From assembly GCF_000695255.1 (NCBI RefSeq), contig NZ_JMIB01000005.1:58087-122086 (forward strand): a stretch of 64,000 nucleotides of DNA, in the 5' to 3' direction. The DNA comes from Photobacterium galatheae. GTDB taxonomy: Bacteria > Pseudomonadota > Gammaproteobacteria > Enterobacterales > Vibrionaceae. The position numbers were made by a program, and so were the translations under genes. Positions 8,591 through 17,441 of the stretch are shown piece by piece (position 1 is the first letter of the stretch; each line of letters starts with the position of its first letter). Under the pieces are notes generated by a model, which worked only from the letters and a program-made list of their open reading frames with translations, was not told the DNA's origin and ran no database searches.

Positions 8591-9170
8591 CCTGGATGAG
8601 CTGGCAGCGATTCAGCAGATAGTCGGTGCCACTGAAAGTCAGGTCAAGGCCGCATATAACCGGGCATTGAGTCGCACGGCACGGACGGTGCGCTCACTTG
8701 CGAACAAAAAAATCAGAGATGACCTGCAGGTGAAAAGCCTCAAGGCCATCAGAAAGAGGTTCCAGCAATTTCGGCTGAGAAGCCCCAGCAAACAGAAAAA
8801 GTTGGACGAATTGCGTTTGTGGTTCGGCCTCAATGAGATGCCCGTGGGTTATCTCAGAGGACGGATCAAACGGAAAGGAACAAGGCGAAATCCCCTGGGG
8901 GCCGTTTTTACGCCCAAAGGCAAAATGCAGGCCCAGCACTATGAGCAGGGCTTTATTGCCAACCGGTACAACCGGCGCTCTATTTTTACCCGGAAGGGAG
9001 AAAGCCGGTATCCAATTCAGGAAGCCCGGGTGCCTGTTTCTGATTCGCTTCACACCACGATTGAAGATGAAATTTTTGACCAGCTGCCGGATATCTTCCT
9101 GCGGCATTTTGAAACGGATCTGAAAGGCCGGGTGGCAATGGGGCGGAACAGGAGGAACTGGCGTGAGTGA
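8550..9170 (+). CDS. Minor tail protein Z-like (GPZ family) tail completion protein
   Basis: 206 residues, very basic. The N-terminal half shows the GPZ pattern: AYNRALSRTARTVRSLANKKI and a run of basic helices, followed by LRLWFGLNEMPV and a KRKGTRRNPLGAVF loop. Known: lambda gpZ-like proteins act at the head-proximal tail end during tail completion. The gene overlaps both neighbours. In a contractile phage this protein would sit in the neck; that is inferred from position. Confidence 0.7.
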   Translation: MMNNNPQQLLFNIDLDELAAIQQIVGATESQVKAAYNRALSRTARTVRSLANKKIRDDLQVKSLKAIRKRFQQFRLRSPSKQKKLDELRLWFGLNEMPVGYLRGRIKRKGTRRNPLGAVFTPKGKMQAQHYEQGFIANRYNRRSIFTRKGESRYPIQEARVPVSDSLHTTIEDEIFDQLPDIFLRHFETDLKGRVAMGRNRRNWRE

Positions 9171-9693
9171 TGGGATTCATCTCAATGATTATCACCAGGC
9201 GGTGAAGACGTGGCTGAGCGAAAATCTGTCATGGCTGAAGACCATAGAGCACTATCCGGAAACCCAGACGGCGCTGAAAACGCCCTGTGTGTTTTTTGGT
9301 GTGATGGACTGGGAGCGTTCTGACAACCAGCCCATGAACGGCCAGCTGGCCGTGACACTCAACTGTGAAATCCTCGCCGTTCTCGGGATGGCTGATGCGC
9401 AGTATCAGCTGGAAGTCCGAAATGCGGCTATGGCCATAGGTCTGGCCATCGAGCAAAGCCGGTTCGGGTTGCCTGTCGATCCGGCGGTTTTTGTGTCCGC
9501 TGAACCGGATGGATTTAATCCGGAGCTGGATGAGTATGCGGTCTGGTCGATCCGCTTTAACCAGGATGTTGAAATCGGTCAGGATGTCTATCAGCCGGAG
9601 GGCCTGACACCGCACACCGTGCATGTGGGATATTCACCGGATATCGGCCCGGCCAATACTGATAAATATGAGCAGGTGGTGGGCGATGAGTGA
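9163..9693 (+). CDS. Probable tail terminator/completion protein
   Basis: 176 residues from GTG 9163, overlapping the preceding gene by 8 bases. It has an N-terminal helix, a LKTPCVFFGVMDWE strand and a central VTLNCEILAVLG strand, then an acidic C-terminal extension, compatible with the alpha/beta fold of lambda gpU or P2-type tail-completion proteins. The position between the gpZ-like gene and the baseplate spike gene suggests a neck or tail-end role. I do not recognise a specific family motif. Confidence 0.5.
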   Translation: MSDGIHLNDYHQAVKTWLSENLSWLKTIEHYPETQTALKTPCVFFGVMDWERSDNQPMNGQLAVTLNCEILAVLGMADAQYQLEVRNAAMAIGLAIEQSRFGLPVDPAVFVSAEPDGFNPELDEYAVWSIRFNQDVEIGQDVYQPEGLTPHTVHVGYSPDIGPANTDKYEQVVGDE

Positions 9694-10354
9694 TATGGCG
9701 TACATCGTCAGAGATCTGCAGCGGCGGTTGGCCAATATGATCAAGCGGGGGCGGGTACACAGTGTGGATTTCACGATGTCACCGCCTCGGGTGCGGGTCG
9801 AGTACGACAGGCAAGCGGTGACTGGCTGGCTGCCTTGGATGGGTGGGCGGGCATCGAGTTCTAAAACCCAATGGGAACCGCTGGATATCGGGGAGCAGGT
9901 CATCATCCTGTCTGAAAGTGGTGACCTGTCAGCCGGTGTCGTCATGCCGTCAATACCAGATGCGCAAAGCCCGGTGCCCAGCACCTCGCCGGATGAGCAT
10001 GTCAGCCGTTATGAAGACGGCACCACACTGACATATAACCGCAAAGAGCACACCCTGACCGTTGATGTTCATGGTGATATGAGATTTTATGCTAAGGGCA
10101 ATGTCACGGGTCATATCGAAGGTAATGCTGATTTTCATACAGAAGGAAATGTTACAGCTCAGATTGATGGCACAGCAGACGTGACAGTGGCCAAAGCAAC
10201 GACGGTGAAAACTGATGCCACATTGAGTGTGGAAGCCTTACAAGATCTCACCATTAAAACTGGCGCTAATTTGATGCTGGATTCGTCAGGGAATGTCGAA
10301 ATTAAGGCAGTCGGTAATGTGAAAGTCACTGGCTCTCGGGTGGATCTGAACTGA
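9686..10354 (+). CDS. Baseplate assembly protein V (gpV), spike
   Basis: 222 residues from ATG 9686; the longer in-frame extension to 9623 overlaps the preceding gene and has no better ribosome site. The N-terminal half is the Phage_base_V/OB-fold domain (RGRVHSVDFTMSPPRVRVEY, then DIGEQVIILSESGDL). The C-terminal half is a repeated G-N-V-T / D-G-T-A type beta-helix, as in gpV and VgrG spikes. It should trimerise as the membrane-piercing spike, capped by the PAAR protein encoded two genes later. Confidence 0.9.
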   Translation: MSDMAYIVRDLQRRLANMIKRGRVHSVDFTMSPPRVRVEYDRQAVTGWLPWMGGRASSSKTQWEPLDIGEQVIILSESGDLSAGVVMPSIPDAQSPVPSTSPDEHVSRYEDGTTLTYNRKEHTLTVDVHGDMRFYAKGNVTGHIEGNADFHTEGNVTAQIDGTADVTVAKATTVKTDATLSVEALQDLTIKTGANLMLDSSGNVEIKAVGNVKVTGSRVDLN

Positions 10355-10836
10355 TGAGTTGGAATCCTATTGAACCGGGGCTGTTTCAACTGCCTGACAC
10401 AGCGGTAAACCTTGATTACCTGATATACCATCAGGTTGAAGAAGGCGAAACGGTTCTGAGCTATACCTGGTCGATTTCACCAGCAGACCCAAACCCTTTT
10501 ACCATCTCTGTTGATGGGGGTGGTGTTCGACTTCAGGCTGCAAGTTTATCAGGGTTGTTTAAGCCGAATTTCCTTGATTATCGGGATGGTGATCAGGTGT
10601 TGAGAGCTTCCGACTGGTCAGAAATTCCGCCCTGTAAAGACTTGGTGGAGTTTAAACCAAGCAGCGTTAGTCAATTAGATTACACCATCACGGTGACGGT
10701 CATGGTGAAAGCAACAGATCCTTTCACCAGTCAGAGCGTGGAAGCTAAGTACACCAATAGCTGGACAATGGTCATTTTGCACGATTACAGCTCTGGTAAG
10801 CAGAAATTATTGGAGTACATGAGATGCCAGCTGTAA
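10354..10836 (+). CDS. Unknown phage protein between spike and PAAR genes
   Basis: 160 residues, starting at ATG 10354 overlapping the gpV stop and ending 13 bases inside the PAAR gene. No signal peptide or membrane segment is seen. The composition is beta-rich, with alternating hydrophobic/polar strands (YTITVTVMVKATD, SWTMVILHDYSSGKQKLLEYM). I do not recognise the family. Its placement between spike and spike tip suggests a baseplate or tip-loading role, but there is no motif to support that. Confidence 0.6.
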   Translation: MSWNPIEPGLFQLPDTAVNLDYLIYHQVEEGETVLSYTWSISPADPNPFTISVDGGGVRLQAASLSGLFKPNFLDYRDGDQVLRASDWSEIPPCKDLVEFKPSSVSQLDYTITVTVMVKATDPFTSQSVEAKYTNSWTMVILHDYSSGKQKLLEYMRCQL

Positions 10837-11114
10837 CCAGACAAGGTGACGGAGGAACAGGCCACGGCGCGTTCCCTCCAAGAACAAGTACCGCAGGCAG
10901 TGGTAATGTGTTTTGTAATGGCGTTCCTGTTCACCGCCAAGGTGATGCCTGGGGAGTGCATTGCGATCCTTCTCTGTCTTGTCATGCAGGTGAACTGTCC
11001 GGTGGTTCATCCACTGTTTTCGTTAATGGAAAGCCTTTAGGGCGTGTCGGTGATGCTGTGGATTGTGGATCAGTGGTAGCGGCGGGTTCATCAAACGTAT
11101 TTGCAGGAGGGTAA
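10824..11114 (+). CDS. PAAR-domain spike-tip protein
   Basis: 96 residues. The sequence has the PAAR layout: PAVTRQGDGGTGH at the N-terminus, repeated Gly-Ser-x-x-VF-x-NG motifs (GSGNVFCNG, GSSTVFVNG, GSSNVFAGG), and His/Cys residues (VHRQGD, HCDPSLSCH, CGS) that form the zinc site near the tip. Known: PAAR proteins sharpen the tip of gpV/VgrG spikes in contractile phages and type VI systems. The overlap with neighbours argues that it belongs to the phage baseplate and not to an effector module. Confidence 0.88.
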   Translation: MPAVTRQGDGGTGHGAFPPRTSTAGSGNVFCNGVPVHRQGDAWGVHCDPSLSCHAGELSGGSSTVFVNGKPLGRVGDAVDCGSVVAAGSSNVFAGG

Positions 11115-11119
11115 CTGTC

Positions 11120-11458
11120 ATGCGTGGTATGGATGCAAACACAGGTCGGACTTTGAGTGGGGTGGAACATCTTAAACAGTCGGTGCGGGATCTCCTGACC
11201 ACCCCCATGGGCAGCCGGGTGATGCGCCGGGCTTATGGCAGCCGACTTTTTGACCTGATTGACAATCCAACCAACCCGGAAACCATCGCAGATATCATTG
11301 CAGCCACAGCGGAAGCGCTGAGGTTGTGGGAGCCTCGCATTCTGGTGAAGCGGGTGATCGTTCAGTCAGCCGCCCCGGGCCGTATCGAGTTGTCGATTGA
11401 TGGTGAATACCTGCCCAATGGTCAACCCATTACTCTGGAGGGAATTGAAATACGATGA
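11120..11458 (+). CDS. Baseplate wedge protein W (gpW/gp25 family)
   Basis: 112 residues from ATG 11120, which has a strong AGGAGG at 11105-11110. It shows the gp25-like signature: ATG-G-x-L-SGVEHLKQSVRDLLTTPMGSRVMRRAYGS, then LFDLIDNP, and the late EPRILVKRV segment. Known: P2 gpW and T4 gp25 start sheath polymerisation at the baseplate and are related to TssE of type VI secretion. It overlaps gene J by 4 bases (ATGA). Confidence 0.92.
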   Translation: MRGMDANTGRTLSGVEHLKQSVRDLLTTPMGSRVMRRAYGSRLFDLIDNPTNPETIADIIAATAEALRLWEPRILVKRVIVQSAAPGRIELSIDGEYLPNGQPITLEGIEIR

Positions 11459-12342
11459 GTATGCAGGATTTAACGCAGCTCCCGCCTCCGGACTTGCTGG
11501 AGCCGCTGAGCTTTGAGGCTATTTTTGCTCAGATGCGGGATAAGCTGATTGAGAATGATCCGACCTTTACGGCCATGACGGAGTCCGATCCGGTTTATAA
11601 AGTGCTGGAAGTGGCGGCATATTTTCGGATGCTGGACAGGCAGCGGGTCAATGAGGCTGCGCTGGCTGTCCTACTGGCTTATGCGCAGGGAAATGACCTG
11701 GATAACATTGGCGCCCGGTATAACGTCTATCGGCAGGAAATCAGTCCAGCAGATGATTCAACGGTCCCGCCGACGCCTGCAGTGATGGAGCCAGATGATG
11801 ATTACCGGCGCCGGATCCAACTAGCCCTTGAGGGGATGTCAGTTGCAGGTCCGGCCAATGCGTACCGATTTCATGCATTGTCGGCGCATCCGTTGGTATC
11901 GGATGCGACGGCCATTTCGAAAACACCCGGCAGCGTGTTGATCACTGTCCTCTCCCGGGAAGGGAACGGCAGTGCTGAGCAGGGTATTCTGGACGCTGTA
12001 ACGTCAGCTCTCAGCGCGGAAGATATCCGACCGCTCACGGATGAAGTGACGGTGCAGTCAGCGGACATCGTGAGTTATGAGATTGATGCCACCCTGTATC
12101 TGGCATCCGGACCGGAATCAGAACCGGTGCTGGCCGCAGCGCAGGAGCGGATTGCCGCCTATACCACTGAACAGTTCCGGCTGGGCCGCAATATTCGCCG
12201 CAGCGCCATTGATGCCGCCCTGCATGCAGCCGGTGTGCAAAATGTCGTGCTGCATCAGCCGGCGGCAGACATTGTAATTTCAAAAGAGCAGGCCGGGTAT
12301 TGCATCAATATTACGGTGAATTACGGGGGAGAAGATGAATAA
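11455..12342 (+). CDS. Baseplate wedge protein J (gpJ/gp47 family)
   Basis: 295 residues, close to P2 gpJ (302). Conserved parts include an N-terminal LEPLSFEAIFAQMRD, VYKVLEVAAYFRMLDRQRVNEAA, the LDNIGARYNVYR segment and DDDYRRRIQLALEGMSVAGP, all typical of the Baseplate_J family. With W and I it forms the wedge of the baseplate. Overlaps of 4 bases with W and 8 with I show one transcription unit. Confidence 0.92.
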   Translation: MSMQDLTQLPPPDLLEPLSFEAIFAQMRDKLIENDPTFTAMTESDPVYKVLEVAAYFRMLDRQRVNEAALAVLLAYAQGNDLDNIGARYNVYRQEISPADDSTVPPTPAVMEPDDDYRRRIQLALEGMSVAGPANAYRFHALSAHPLVSDATAISKTPGSVLITVLSREGNGSAEQGILDAVTSALSAEDIRPLTDEVTVQSADIVSYEIDATLYLASGPESEPVLAAAQERIAAYTTEQFRLGRNIRRSAIDAALHAAGVQNVVLHQPAADIVISKEQAGYCINITVNYGGEDE

Positions 12343-12943
12343 CATTCTACCCCCCAATGCGACCCGGGCAGAAGTCGCCATTGCGAACGCAATTACGCCG
12401 GAGCTTCCGGTAACTGTCCGGGATTTATGGGATCCGTGGCAATGTCCGGTGGCATTTTTGCCCTATCTGGCTCAGAGTTTTTCTGTAGACCGATGGGATG
12501 CCAACTGGAGTGAGCAAGAGAAACGCGCCGCAATTGATGCGGCGTTTTTCGTTCACAAGCACAAAGGCACCATTGCGGCGGTGCGTCGTGTCGTGGAGCC
12601 GCTGGGCTTTCTGATTGATGTCATTGAGTGGTGGGAGAAGTCCCCCCAAGGCCCGCCCCATACATTCGAGTTGATCGTGGGCGTACTGGATAAAGGCATC
12701 ACTGATGAGATGTACAGCCAGATGGTTAACCTGATTTACGATGCCAAGCCACTCCGAAGTCATTTAACCGGGCTGGCCATTTATGCAGAAACTCGGGGAA
12801 GCCTGTATTTCGGCGCAGCCACCTATTGCGGTGATATGACCACCGTTTATCCATATGAACCAGGAACTGTCAGCGTTTCCGGCGTGTACTATCACGCAGG
12901 ACGCGAGCACACCATCGACAGCGTGAGCGTGTATCCAAGATGA
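12335..12943 (+). CDS. Phage tail protein I (gpI family)
   Basis: 202 residues, near P2 gpI (176). The N-terminus has the family pattern LPPNATRAEVAIANA, then VRDLWDPWQCPVAFLPYLAQSFSVDRWD and HKGTIAAVRRVVEPLGF, which are diagnostic of Tail_P2_I. It completes the baseplate wedge and links to the tail fibre gene, which starts 4 bases before its stop. The C-terminal 60 residues extend past the conserved core and are beta-like. Confidence 0.92.
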   Translation: MNNILPPNATRAEVAIANAITPELPVTVRDLWDPWQCPVAFLPYLAQSFSVDRWDANWSEQEKRAAIDAAFFVHKHKGTIAAVRRVVEPLGFLIDVIEWWEKSPQGPPHTFELIVGVLDKGITDEMYSQMVNLIYDAKPLRSHLTGLAIYAETRGSLYFGAATYCGDMTTVYPYEPGTVSVSGVYYHAGREHTIDSVSVYPR

Positions 12944-14733
12944 GTACGTTTTTTACTATTTTAACCAAGGTCGGAGAGGCCAAACTGGCGAATGCCACGG
13001 CGCTGGGCCAGACCGTGAAATTTGCAAAACTGGCAATCGGTGACGGTAATGGCCAGCTGCCGACGCCAAACCAGAATCAGACGGTGCTGGTGCGTGAATT
13101 GCGCCGGGAGCCACTGAACCTGATTGATGTGGACGATCAGAACCCGAACTGGATCATTTGTGAGCAGGTCATTCCGGAAAATGTCGGGGGCTGGACGATC
13201 CGCGAAGTCGGCATCTATGACGTGGACGGGGATTTGATAGCGGTTGGTAATTTCCCGGAAACCTACAAACCGGTGTTGAGTGAAGGATCGGGCCGGACGC
13301 AGACCATCCGTGTGGTGCTGCAGGTGAGTTCAACCGCTTCTGTGGAGCTGAAAATTGACCCGTCCGTGGTTCTGGCCACCCGGAAATATGTGGATGATTT
13401 GCATAACAGCCTGGTGACAGCGGTTGACCCGTTCCCACAGTATGCTGGCAAAGAAAAGTTTCGATTTTCTTTCCACTTTCAGCGTATGGCCATTCTGTTA
13501 GTTCCGTATGCGGAAAGTGGCAACAAGTTGGGCAAGTCTTTTGTCAGTGGCCGGATGACATTTGCCCGAGGGGCAGAGCAATATTCCGAGCGTCTGATGG
13601 ATATTGAGCTGTCGATCAAAAGCTCATACCACTCAACAAATTTCACGATGTTGAAGTATCGGGAAGACTGGCCCCTGCGTTTTTGTGTATTGGAATATGA
13701 GGGGGAGCAATGGCTGGCATTGTATGATGATAGTCTGTCTGGAAACGCACAGGACGCCGATGTCACCTTTGTTGGCCAGCGTGGGGTATTTACGGCAGGC
13801 TATACGCCGGAATATCAATTCAAGGTAATTACCTATGATTCCAGCGAACCCGTGACAGCGCCGCCAACGAATCCGGAAGTGAAAGAAACGATTGTGTCGT
13901 TAGCGTCTTCGAATGTGAAAGATGCAAGTGGGAAACAGTATTACTCGGAATCATTCCCCCCACTGATTGAAAAAATCCCGGACTTGTCCAGCCAGTTATC
14001 TGGATTGTCGACGTCAATTAATACATTGAGCCAACAGACAACTGCCAGCATTGATGGACTGGCGCAGCAGACGGCGGCAGATATTGACGCGTTGGATCAG
14101 GAAACCACCCTCGGGCTGAATTCCGTCAATCATAAGGCTGACAGCAAGTTGCCTCTGGATGTGCTGGTTGGCTCGGTTGTAGAGTTTTCAACAAACCAGC
14201 CGCGCTCTGGCTATGTTAAAGCCCAACGGATTGAGCTGTCCCGCAGTGCCTATCCGAAGCTGTGGGCCGTGGTTCAGAACGCGTCGAACCTGACCGCTCA
14301 GGCTGTCATTGATGCAGACCCGAAAACCTATGCGGCGCATTATGGCACGGGGAACGGGACGACCACCTTCACGACTCCGGATTATCATTTGGGTCACTTC
14401 CGGCGGGGTGCAAAAAATGGGGTGGCGTTTGGTCAGACTGAAGGTCATGCCGTTGAGTATCACTACCACAACCTGCCAACTGGCACGGGTGCATCAGAAT
14501 ACAACTTTGAAGTGTATGGGATCCCCGACTTGATGCCGGACGGAACGCGTATTTGGAACAAATATGATTCGTTAAACCCCTGGCCAATTAATGGTCATAT
14601 CGCGGTGACGGACGATGTTGGATATATATCGGGCAATGATACCGGTCAGATAGTTGGTAACTGGGCGAATGAAACCCGCCCCGACACAATTAACACCTAT
14701 GTTTATATTTTCCACGGAGAGGTGGCAGTGTGA
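12940..14733 (+). CDS. Tail fibre protein (DUF3751/gpH-type N-terminus)
   Basis: 597 residues. Residues 1-160 match the phage tail-collar fibre N-terminal domain: STFFTILTKVGEAKLANA, VKFAKLAIGDGNG, a GGWTIREVGIYD segment and VVLQVSSTASVELKIDPS, which attaches to the baseplate. The middle has heptad-like repeats of Gln/Thr/Asp (LSQQTTASIDGLAQQTAADIDAL), probably a trimeric shaft. The C-terminal part (from about residue 405) includes LVGSVVEFSTNQPRSGYVKA and a GHFRRG motif seen in fibre tips. It sets host range and is followed by its chaperone. Confidence 0.85.
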   Translation: MSTFFTILTKVGEAKLANATALGQTVKFAKLAIGDGNGQLPTPNQNQTVLVRELRREPLNLIDVDDQNPNWIICEQVIPENVGGWTIREVGIYDVDGDLIAVGNFPETYKPVLSEGSGRTQTIRVVLQVSSTASVELKIDPSVVLATRKYVDDLHNSLVTAVDPFPQYAGKEKFRFSFHFQRMAILLVPYAESGNKLGKSFVSGRMTFARGAEQYSERLMDIELSIKSSYHSTNFTMLKYREDWPLRFCVLEYEGEQWLALYDDSLSGNAQDADVTFVGQRGVFTAGYTPEYQFKVITYDSSEPVTAPPTNPEVKETIVSLASSNVKDASGKQYYSESFPPLIEKIPDLSSQLSGLSTSINTLSQQTTASIDGLAQQTAADIDALDQETTLGLNSVNHKADSKLPLDVLVGSVVEFSTNQPRSGYVKAQRIELSRSAYPKLWAVVQNASNLTAQAVIDADPKTYAAHYGTGNGTTTFTTPDYHLGHFRRGAKNGVAFGQTEGHAVEYHYHNLPTGTGASEYNFEVYGIPDLMPDGTRIWNKYDSLNPWPINGHIAVTDDVGYISGNDTGQIVGNWANETRPDTINTYVYIFHGEVAV

Positions 14734-15311
14734 TCATTTATGGATATTCCATTACTAATGGGCGGTACATCGAGCAAGCCACGGCTCATCCGGATGAGAT
14801 GAATCCCGGTGAGTTTCTGATCCCTGGCTATCACACCCCGACAGCTCCCCCTGAAAATGGGCTGCAACCCGGTGAATTTTTCTCGTACCGGGATGAGTCC
14901 GGGAATATCCCCCGTTGCTGGCAGCATGGGGGCTGGGAGATACGGACGGAGCCGGTTCAGGTCACGGCGTGGCAGATGTCATCCGGCAGGCCGAAGCAAT
15001 TTGATGATGTATCGTCCGTTCCGGACGATTACACCACGGAGCAACCCGAGACCCAGTTTGACTACTGGACTGAAACTGGCTGGCAGACTGACGAACAGGC
15101 CCGGTTCGAAGCGGATGTGAAAGCGGTGAATGACATCCGGCGACGGAAGTATGCTCAAATTTCAGACCCGCTGTTGAGTGAGTCTTTGATGTTGCGTGAG
15201 TTGGGTGAAGTGACTGTAGCCGATGCAACAAAGCTGCAGGCGCTGGAGTGGTACGAGAAAATTAAACTGGATCACCCCTGGCCGGAACCACCCGCAGCGC
15301 CTCAATCCTAA
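14730..15311 (+). CDS. Tail fibre assembly protein (gpG/chaperone)
   Basis: 193 residues from GTG 14730, with the fibre stop overlapping (GTGA). It has the usual tail-fibre-assembly layout: an N-terminal region describing proline/glycine repeats (PDEMNPGEFLIPGYHTPT), a W-rich centre, and a C-terminal helical part ending in LQALEWYEKIKLDHPWPEPP, which resembles the caudoviral TAP C-terminus. Known: such chaperones fold and trimerise the adjacent fibre. Two terminators follow immediately, closing the baseplate-fibre transcription unit. Confidence 0.8.
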   Translation: MIIYGYSITNGRYIEQATAHPDEMNPGEFLIPGYHTPTAPPENGLQPGEFFSYRDESGNIPRCWQHGGWEIRTEPVQVTAWQMSSGRPKQFDDVSSVPDDYTTEQPETQFDYWTETGWQTDEQARFEADVKAVNDIRRRKYAQISDPLLSESLMLRELGEVTVADATKLQALEWYEKIKLDHPWPEPPAAPQS

Positions 15312-15312
15312 C

Positions 15313-15337
15313 AGCCCGCAAGTATGCGGGCTTTTTT
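15313..15337 (+). terminator. Rho-independent terminator after fibre operon (first of two)
   Basis: Perfect stem AGCCCGCA/TGCGGGCT with an AGTA loop, followed by a T run. It starts one base after the fibre-chaperone stop. Confidence 0.88.
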
Positions 15338-15350
15338 ACATCTGAAATTA

Positions 15351-15374
15351 AACCCCGCACCGGCGGGGTTTTTT
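15351..15374 (+). terminator. Second rho-independent terminator in tandem
   Basis: Perfect stem AACCCCGC/GCGGGGTT with an ACCG loop and a following T run, 14 bases after the first hairpin. Together they separate the baseplate/fibre block from the sheath/tube block, so the sheath gene probably has its own promoter or depends on antitermination. Confidence 0.85.
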
Positions 15375-15399
15375 ATTATCCGACGAATAGGAATCGGTT

Positions 15400-16866
15400 A
15401 TGACGCAATTTCTCCACGGTGTTGAAGTCATCGAGATTGATGATGGAACACGTCCCATTCAGACCGTGAAATCGGCGGTGATTGGCCTGATTGGTACGGC
15501 CCCGAACTCAGCCGCCGCCATAGCGGCAAGCCTGACGCTCGGCAGCGCTGTTCTTAATGACGGTCTGGTGTTCACGGCTTCTCAGGCAGGCAAGGCGGGC
15601 AATGCAATCAGTGTGGAACTGGTTGATCCGGCTGCTACCAGTAAAACCCTGTCGGTCTCTGTCGATGGCAACAAAATCCGCATCAGTCTGGAAACCGGTG
15701 CAGACAGCGCTCTTTCGTCTACAGCGGAGGAAGTTAGATCTGCTGTTCAGGCATCACCGGCTGCCAGTGCGTTGGTCTCAGCGTCATTTTTGGGTGATGG
15801 CTCCGGCGAGGTGGCTCCGGCCGCCCGCACTTACCTGATGGGCGGTGAAAATGAGTCGTTTCCTCTAAATATTCCGGTTGCAGTGGCCGGAAGCCGAAAG
15901 CGCGCCAAAGGGTTGGGTGAGGGCGGCACCTTGCCTGCAGCAGTTGATGACATTTTTGATCAGACCGGCGCACTGGTCATTGTGGTCAGGGTGGACAAAG
16001 GAGCCACGGATGCCCAAACCCAGGCCAACATCATCGAAGGGATGCAGGGTTGGCTGGATAGTCAGACGGAAACCGGGTACATGCCCCGGATTTTGGTTGC
16101 GCCGGAGTTCAGCCAGGTGGATGCGGTGGCTGCAGAAATGGAAGCGAAAGCCACCCGTCTGCGGGCCATTACTTATGTGGACTGTGAACGGACGGCCAGT
16201 TACACCGATGCGATGAAACGGGCGCGCCGGTTCGGCGAGCGGGTTGAAGTGATGTGGCCGTGGGTCCGGGTCTTTGACACGGAGCAGGCCCAGGAAGTTG
16301 ACCGTCCATCCTCAGCCCGTCAGGCCGGTCTGCGTGCCCGGATTGATGCGGAGAAGGGCTTCTGGTGGTCGAAGTCGAATCATCCTATTTACGGCATTGT
16401 GGGCACATCCCAGCCTGTGGACTGGTCGCTGGGCGATCCGAACACCACCGCCAACATGCTCAATGAAAACAAGGTCAGCACGATTATCCGCGAGGGTGGT
16501 TTTCGCCACTGGGGGAACCGTACCTGCAGCGTGGATCCCAAATGGCAGTTCGAGCAGACCCGCCGGACGGCTGACATCATCAATGACAGTGTGCAGCGCT
16601 CTCATATGTGGGCCGTGGACCGAAACATCACTCAGTCCTATGTGGATGATGTAGTTGGCGGAGTGAACGCGTACCTGCGTGAGCTGAAATCTCTGGGGGC
16701 CATTCTGGGTGGTGAGTGCTGGGCCGATCCGGACCTGAACTCCCCAGAAACGATTAAGAAAGGCATCGTCTATTTTGACTTTGATTTCTGCCCGCCGTAT
16801 CCGGCTGAGCACGTGGTGTTCCGAAGCCGATTGAATGACAACTATCTGGAAGAGGTATTTAGCTAA
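15400..16866 (+). CDS. Contractile tail sheath protein (gpFI family)
   Basis: 488 residues. The start ATGACGCAATTTCTCCACG gives TQFLHGVEVIEIDDGTRPIQTVKSAVIGLIGTAPN, the typical P2-like sheath opening. Later parts include RILVAPEFS, YVDCERTASYTDAM, a HWGNRTCS segment and WAVDRNITQSYVDDVVGGVNAYLRELKS, all of the Phage_sheath_1 type. About 90 extra residues near positions 50-150 (Ala/Ser-rich, beta) form an inserted domain, so the protein is longer than P2 FI (396). It stacks around the tube and contracts on infection. Confidence 0.94.
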   Translation: MTQFLHGVEVIEIDDGTRPIQTVKSAVIGLIGTAPNSAAAIAASLTLGSAVLNDGLVFTASQAGKAGNAISVELVDPAATSKTLSVSVDGNKIRISLETGADSALSSTAEEVRSAVQASPAASALVSASFLGDGSGEVAPAARTYLMGGENESFPLNIPVAVAGSRKRAKGLGEGGTLPAAVDDIFDQTGALVIVVRVDKGATDAQTQANIIEGMQGWLDSQTETGYMPRILVAPEFSQVDAVAAEMEAKATRLRAITYVDCERTASYTDAMKRARRFGERVEVMWPWVRVFDTEQAQEVDRPSSARQAGLRARIDAEKGFWWSKSNHPIYGIVGTSQPVDWSLGDPNTTANMLNENKVSTIIREGGFRHWGNRTCSVDPKWQFEQTRRTADIINDSVQRSHMWAVDRNITQSYVDDVVGGVNAYLRELKSLGAILGGECWADPDLNSPETIKKGIVYFDFDFCPPYPAEHVVFRSRLNDNYLEEVFS

Positions 16867-17381
16867 TGGCTGCTGATAACTTATTGAGCCGCTGGTCCAT
16901 TTGGGTGGATGGTGTCGGCAAGGCCGGGAATGCCAAGGAGTACACACCGCCGGTACTGGAAGTTTTAACCACGGATTTTCAGGCCGGAGACATGGATATG
17001 GCTATTCCGGTTGATGATGGTATGGCACCGATGGAGGCGTCATTTTCGCTGTTCGGAGTGGATGTGACCGTCTTGCCGCTGTTTGGCCTGCGTCAGGGCG
17101 CCCGGACGGTTGTCTCCGTTCGCTCGACCTACAGCGACCTGTCAGGCAACAGCTATGAGCTGGTTGAAGAGCTGGGCGGCATGATCACCAAGATTGAGCG
17201 GGATACTCAGGATGGCGGCAGTCAGCGTGAGAAGGCCATGAAGGTGACCATGAAGCTCAATTACTACAAGGTTTCTCGTTCCGGTCTGGTGCTGATTGAA
17301 ATCGACCCGATCAACCACGTCCGGAAGATTGGCGACATCGATGTGCTGGAAGGTATTCGGGCCATTCTGCGTCTGTCGTAA
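16866..17381 (+). CDS. Tail tube protein (gpFII family)
   Basis: 171 residues, like P2 FII (172). It begins one base inside the sheath stop. Conserved features: an N-terminal AADNLLSRWSIWVDGVGKAGN, AGDMDMAIPVDDGMAPMEASFSLFG, and a C-terminal MKLNYYKVSRSGLVLIEIDPIN. Tube subunits form the inner channel through which DNA passes. A strong terminator follows, consistent with high expression of sheath and tube. Confidence 0.94.
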   Translation: MAADNLLSRWSIWVDGVGKAGNAKEYTPPVLEVLTTDFQAGDMDMAIPVDDGMAPMEASFSLFGVDVTVLPLFGLRQGARTVVSVRSTYSDLSGNSYELVEELGGMITKIERDTQDGGSQREKAMKVTMKLNYYKVSRSGLVLIEIDPINHVRKIGDIDVLEGIRAILRLS

Positions 17382-17402
17382 TTTACTCACTTTGAATTAA
17401 AC

Positions 17403-17425
17403 AGGCCGCTTTTGCGGCCTTTTTT
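17403..17425 (+). terminator. Rho-independent terminator after tube gene
   Basis: Perfect stem AGGCCGC/GCGGCCT with a TTTT loop, then a T run. It lies 22 bases after the tail-tube stop and 17 bases before gene E. Confidence 0.85.
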
Positions 17426-17441
17426 ACAGGAATAAAAACTC

